Shown piece by piece: positions 60,914-64,000 of a stretch of 64,000 nt of DNA (position 1 is its first letter; the number at the start of each line of letters is the position of its first letter). Source of the DNA: Bacillota bacterium (lineage in GTDB: Bacteria > Bacillota > Bacilli > Paenibacillales > NBRC-103111). Where the stretch lies: assembly GCA_023386955.1 (NCBI GenBank), contig JAEWIS010000043.1, positions 36,060 to 100,059 of the forward strand, written 5' to 3'. Under the pieces are notes generated by a model. That model worked only from the letters and a program-made list of their open reading frames with translations, did not search any database and was not told the origin of the DNA. The translations under genes were made by a program, and so were the position numbers.

Positions 60914-61795
60914 TTATTTGGCCGGCTTCACACCCATCCAGGATTCGTACAGCTTGTCGTAGTCGCCGCTTTTCTTCATGTCGCCCAGAAGCTGGTTAAC
61001 TACGCCCGCAAAGCCGGTGTCACCCTTGGGCATAGCGATTCCGTAAGGCTCATCGGTGAAGGTCCCGCCTACAACCTCGTAGTTGGCATCCTGCTTCATC
61101 ATGCCGAACAGAATGGCATTGTCCGTAGTCAGTGCTACGCCTTGTCCTGCCTTCAGAGCAGTGAATGCGTCCTGATAGTTCTCAAACTCCAGAATGGTGG
61201 CATCCGGCACCTTCTGGCGGATGTTGGTGGCCGAGGTGGAGCCCTTCACTGCAAGAACCTTGTCGCCCTTCTTCAGGTCAGCCACACTCTTCAGGGGACT
61301 GCCCTTCTTCACCAGAATGGATTGGCCCGCCATGAAGTAAATGTCGCTGAACTCTACCTGCTGCTTCCGCTCCTCGGTAATGGTCATGGTGGCAATAATC
61401 AGGTCGATCTCACCGTTTTGCAGCATGGGAATCCGGGTTTTGGAGGTAACCTCCTTCAGCTCCAGCTTGTTTTCGTCACCAAGGATCTTCTTGGCGATAG
61501 CCTTGGCAATATCGATATCGAAGCCCTCTACCTTGCCGGTAGACGGATTTTTCAGGCCGAACAGGTTGGTATCGAACTTTACACCGGCAACCAGCTTGCC
61601 GCGTTTTTTGATAGCGTCAATGGTTTTGCTGTCAATCTTCGCCTCCGGCGATGCGGCAGCAGCCGTACTTGCCGTTCCGGCGCTGGGTGCTGCGGATGCG
61701 GCGGTTTCTTCCGTTTTTTCGCCGCAGGCTGTGAGCACCAGCATCATGAGCAGCATGAGTGCCAATCCAATATGAAACCCTCTCCACTTGTTCAT
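60914..61795 (-). CDS. Glutamine-type ABC transporter binding lipoprotein (GlnH-like)
   Basis: 293 aa. Lipobox L-T-A-C near residue 24, an Ala/Ser/Thr linker, then a family 3 binding fold with G-F-D-I-D-I-A-K-A-I and the M-T-I-T-x-E-R motif. Binds glutamine or a related polar amino acid. Second gene of the operon, 44 bp after the ATPase gene. Confidence 0.9.
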   Translation of the reverse strand: MNKWRGFHIGLALMLLMMLVLTACGEKTEETAASAAPSAGTASTAAAASPEAKIDSKTIDAIKKRGKLVAGVKFDTNLFGLKNPSTGKVEGFDIDIAKAIAKKILGDENKLELKEVTSKTRIPMLQNGEIDLIIATMTITEERKQQVEFSDIYFMAGQSILVKKGSPLKSVADLKKGDKVLAVKGSTSATNIRQKVPDATILEFENYQDAFTALKAGQGVALTTDNAILFGMMKQDANYEVVGGTFTDEPYGIAMPKGDTGFAGVVNQLLGDMKKSGDYDKLYESWMGVKPAK

Positions 61796-61839
61796 CGAAA
61801 TCGTCTCCCTTTTATGTATATTGGATAACCGAAAAGCCG

Positions 61840-62568
61840 TTAATGATGAAGCAGTCTGCCCAGGAACAGCTGCGCCCGCTCCTCCTTGGGATTGTCGAAG
61901 AACTCGGCGGCCGGTGCCTCCTCCACTATCTGCCCCTGATCCATAAAGACCACTCTGTCCGCTACCTCACGGGCAAAGCCCATTTCGTGGGTGACAATTA
62001 CCATGGTCATGCCGTTATGCGTCAGGGAACGCATGACGTCCAGCACCTCCCCGATCATTTCCGGGTCCAGTGCAGAGGTGGGTTCATCGAACAGCATCAG
62101 CTCCGGATTCATCGCCAGCCCCCGGGCTATGGCCACACGCTGCTGCTGCCCGCCGGACAGCTCCGAGGGATAGCTTTGGGCTTTTTCGGCAATACCGACC
62201 TTCTCCAAGTACAACATGGCTGTTTTCTGCGCCTCTTCCTTGGATACGCCCAGTACCTTGGTGGGAGCCAGCACAATGTTGTCGATGACCTTCTTATGGG
62301 GATACAGGTTAAAATGCTGGAACACCATGCCGATGTTACGGCGGAAGGCATTGATGTCCACTTTTTTATCATGAAGCGGGACACCGTTCACCACCAGCTC
62401 GCCGTCGGTTATGGTCTCAAGGCGGTTGATGCACCGGAGCGCCGTGCTTTTCCCGGAGCCCGAAGGACCGATAATCACCACCACCTCACCCTTCTGGATC
62501 GTGAGATTCACATTTTTCAACACATGGAATTTGCCGAAATATTTGTTCACGTTCTTGAATTCAATCAT
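61840..62568 (-). CDS. glnQ: Glutamine-type ABC transporter ATP-binding protein (GlnQ-like)
   Basis: 242 aa from ATG 62568, after GGGGAGG; the frame is open to 62619 but upstream starts have no site. Walker [10 protein letters not shown], signature L-S-G-G-Q-Q-Q-R, Walker [13 protein letters not shown] and V-T-H-E. First gene of the operon; a TnrA/GlnR box and a strong promoter lie upstream. Confidence 0.93.
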   Translation of the reverse strand: MIEFKNVNKYFGKFHVLKNVNLTIQKGEVVVIIGPSGSGKSTALRCINRLETITDGELVVNGVPLHDKKVDINAFRRNIGMVFQHFNLYPHKKVIDNIVLAPTKVLGVSKEEAQKTAMLYLEKVGIAEKAQSYPSELSGGQQQRVAIARGLAMNPELMLFDEPTSALDPEMIGEVLDVMRSLTHNGMTMVIVTHEMGFAREVADRVVFMDQGQIVEEAPAAEFFDNPKEERAQLFLGRLLHH

Positions 62569-62634
62569 GCCGAACCTCCCCTCTTTTTCTGTTTTATTCC
62601 GTCTATGTTTATTAGACATGTGAAGATTACCGTT

Positions 62635-62663
62635 ATATTACACGCATTCCCTTAAAAGATCAA
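62635..62663 (-). promoter_or_regulatory. Sigma-A promoter of the glutamine transporter operon
   Basis: TTGATC (complement of 62658-62663) and TAATAT (complement of 62635-62640) with a 17-base spacer; predicted start near 62628. Confidence 0.7.
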
Positions 62664-62671
62664 CCACTTGA

Positions 62672-62688
62672 TGTTAAGTTTATTAACA
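62672..62688 (-). promoter_or_regulatory. TnrA/GlnR box
   Basis: TGTTAAGTTTATTAACA matches TGTNA-N7-TNACA exactly. Its centre, 62680, lies about 52 bp upstream of the predicted start point, where TnrA sites act as activators in B. subtilis. The rest of the 316-bp spacer 62569-62884 shows AT-rich sequence and no gene. Confidence 0.7.
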
Positions 62689-62884
62689 TGTTTCTGAAAA
62701 ATTCGAAATTTGGTTAAATTTATTGGAACATTTTTGTATTGTGTGGAAGGTAATCGGACATGCACAAATTTAGCATGCCGTCAACCATAATTAGGCAGCT
62801 GGTCCGGGAAATTGGCGGACGTGGAGAATATAGTGGGAATGAGAACCGGAAATGGCATGATCATTTCCAGACAGGAGGTAATCA

Positions 62885-63541
62885 ATGAAGCAAATTGCGG
62901 ATAAATGGGCAAAGTTCGCCATCCTCAAGGCCCACAGCGGGGTAGCCAAGCATATTCCCGATACCCGCCGTTACTCCAAAGAACATCTGGGGGCAATGCT
63001 GGGGCAATACTCCTTTATTGTCGCCAAACCGGTGGTGGGTACGGGCGGCAGCGGGGTGGTGCGGATTTCCCGGGGGTCCGGCGGCGGATACCGGCTCCAA
63101 TACGGGGCGACGGTCCGGCAAACGCCGAATCTGGACGGGCTGGAGCGGATTCTGGCGGGCATTCGAGGCAAACGGGCGTATATGCTGCAGCAGGGAATCC
63201 GGCTTTCGACCATCCAAAGCAAACCCCTGGATTACCGGGTAAAGCTGGTGAAGGAAAACGGAAGCTGGCGCATCCGGGCGGTGGTAGCGCGTATTGCCAG
63301 ACCCGGGCTGTTCGTCACCAATTTATGCCGGGGCGGCACCATGGTAGGCGGCAACCGGGCGCTGCGAATGACCTTCCCCTCCTTGGCCCGGGACAAATTT
63401 GCCACTATGGTGGGCGTAGCCCGCAGCGGCACCGCACTTCTGGAGGCGAAGTATGCCGGTATCGGGGCCTTGGGCTTTGACTTCGGCATCGACAAAGGCG
63501 GCACCGTCTGGATTCTCGAGGTAAACACGCGTCCGCATTAA
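62885..63541 (+). CDS. YheC/YheD-like spore-coat-associated ATP-grasp protein
   Basis: 218 aa from ATG 62885 with AGGAGG seven bases upstream. One ATP-grasp-like domain: K-P-V-V-G-T-G-G-S-G near residue 48, Y-M-L-Q-Q-G-I near 98, D-Y-R-V-K-L near 116 and E-V-N-T-R-P-H at the end. B. subtilis YheC and YheD (363 and 453 aa) are spore-coat-associated; this is shorter and keeps only the core. Paenibacillus has many such short copies. Confidence 0.82.
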   Translation: MKQIADKWAKFAILKAHSGVAKHIPDTRRYSKEHLGAMLGQYSFIVAKPVVGTGGSGVVRISRGSGGGYRLQYGATVRQTPNLDGLERILAGIRGKRAYMLQQGIRLSTIQSKPLDYRVKLVKENGSWRIRAVVARIARPGLFVTNLCRGGTMVGGNRALRMTFPSLARDKFATMVGVARSGTALLEAKYAGIGALGFDFGIDKGGTVWILEVNTRPH

Positions 63542-63656
63542 AGGAACGAAGTCGGACAACTACAAGAAACGAAACTGAACAGCTTATGGAACGGGACCGA
63601 GCAGCTTTAAGAAGCGGAACTGGATAGCTTAAAGGAACAGAACTGAACATCTTAAA
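63541..63656. repeat. Five tandem 23-bp repeats directly after the YheC/D-like gene
   Basis: Five imperfect direct repeats with consensus AAGGAACGGAACTGAACAGC then TTA start at the stop codon and run to the terminator. Each unit contains GAAC twice. They carry no supported gene. Confidence 0.65.
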
Positions 63657-63700
63657 GAACCCCGGACTGCCGCTTCCCGCGGAGGCTGGGGTTCTCTTTC
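63654..63700 (+). terminator. Terminator of the YheC/D-like gene
   Basis: AGAACCCC pairs with GGGGTTCT around a GC-rich loop and is followed by a T-rich run. Confidence 0.75.
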
Positions 63701-63757
63701 GAGTTTTATTCTCTGACATCACCCAATTGGAGCCGGAATTCTTCTTCCACTTTCACG

Positions 63758-63880
63758 TTCCGGACCCGCGTTCCGGACTCACCTTACTTTCCCTCGTTAT
63801 GGACTCACGTTACACTCCCTCGTTACCGACACACATTGCGCTCTCCCGTTATGTAACACGTTACGGACTCAGCAGCACTA
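63758..63880. repeat. Short degenerate tandem repeats near the right edge
   Basis: About four units of 26-29 bp with consensus GGACTCACGTTACACTCCCT then CGTTA. From 63880 to 64000 I see no gene or motif that I can support. Confidence 0.5.
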
Positions 63881-64000
63881 GCGATGCGTCAAACCTAACA
63901 TGGAATTATCCAATATTCCTAAATATGGGTTAATTTGAACGTTGTCACCTGGTCAAACCTGAAAAAAACTCCTAATGTAGAAGGATGGCGCGTTATCCAT

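Noticed and set aside
60803..61828. Plus-strand frame of 341 aa across the glutamine-binding protein gene
   Set aside because: It spans the promoterless antisense of a well-supported lipoprotein gene.
63727..63933. Plus-strand frame of 68 aa near the right edge
   Set aside because: It consists of the degenerate tandem repeats and has no ribosome binding site.
1..64000. tRNA, rRNA, insertion sequences, integrases or prophage genes
   Set aside because: None were recognised on either strand; repeats present are short and not transposase-linked.

Overview
The window reads as chromosomal DNA of an endospore-forming Bacillales bacterium, most probably Paenibacillus or a close relative. The pointers are Lpl-type sugar ABC transporters next to a membrane-bound AraC/Cache regulator, a T-box leader, HPr kinase, a YheC/YheD spore-coat ATP-grasp protein, GlnR/TnrA- and Fnr-type operators, strong AGGAGG ribosome binding sites, and lipoprotein signal peptides. 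Genus placement is inference. No rRNA, tRNA, CRISPR array, prophage or insertion sequence was seen.

Layout. 1-8.6 kb: a carbohydrate island on the minus strand (AraC/Cache regulator cut by the left edge, solute-binding lipoprotein, two permeases, a GH105 unsaturated-uronyl hydrolase and a large unrecognised protein), probably for pectin or rhamnogalacturonan fragments; two operons share a 25-bp upstream motif. 8.8-11.8 kb: a 52-aa membrane peptide, a YdcZ-Crp-YdcZ trio, and a DJ-1/PfpI stress protein behind a SigB-like promoter. 11.8-16.5 kb: MarR, arylsulfotransferase-like protein and an SsuABC-type transporter in one operon (organosulfur). 16.8-19.4 kb: a V4R-domain protein divergent from a Crp/Fnr regulator, with three dyads between them; then LysE and XRE-cupin genes.

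19.3-26.9 kb: the best candidate for an undescribed system. A tightly packed five-gene operon (G3E-like GTPase, lone ABC ATPase, DUF4213/DUF364 protein, SAM methyltransferase, THEP1-like NTPase) is divergent from FecCD-type permease, ATPase and binding-lipoprotein genes, across an AT-rich spacer with a repeated palindromic motif. The gene content suggests uptake and intracellular processing of a metal chelate or metallocofactor.

27-43 kb: TetR and NAD(P)-binding protein; a T-box-controlled threonyl-tRNA synthetase that has lost its TGS domain and all four editing-site residues; Gfo/Idh, ThuA and AraC genes; an HssRS-HrtAB-like heme-sensing and efflux locus with a matching direct repeat; nitroreductase; a membrane pseudokinase with a PASTA domain; Ham1, NUDIX, methyltransferase and aldo/keto reductase genes. 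43-54 kb: assimilatory nitrite reductase nirB-nirD-nirC behind an Fnr-type box, then a two-component system upstream of a His-rich exported protein and a NapH/NosR-like polyferredoxin. 54-64 kb: small metabolic genes, an HPr kinase in an operon with a GH43-like protein, a glutamine-type ABC transporter behind a perfect TnrA/GlnR box, and a spore-coat ATP-grasp gene.

Across the window, four intergenic regions (9.06, 25.14, 42.99 and 49.14 kb) carry one repeat family: TAACGGA-centred units spaced by 50 bp, usually a forward pair followed by an inverted pair. In one locus it runs into the 3' end of a gene.
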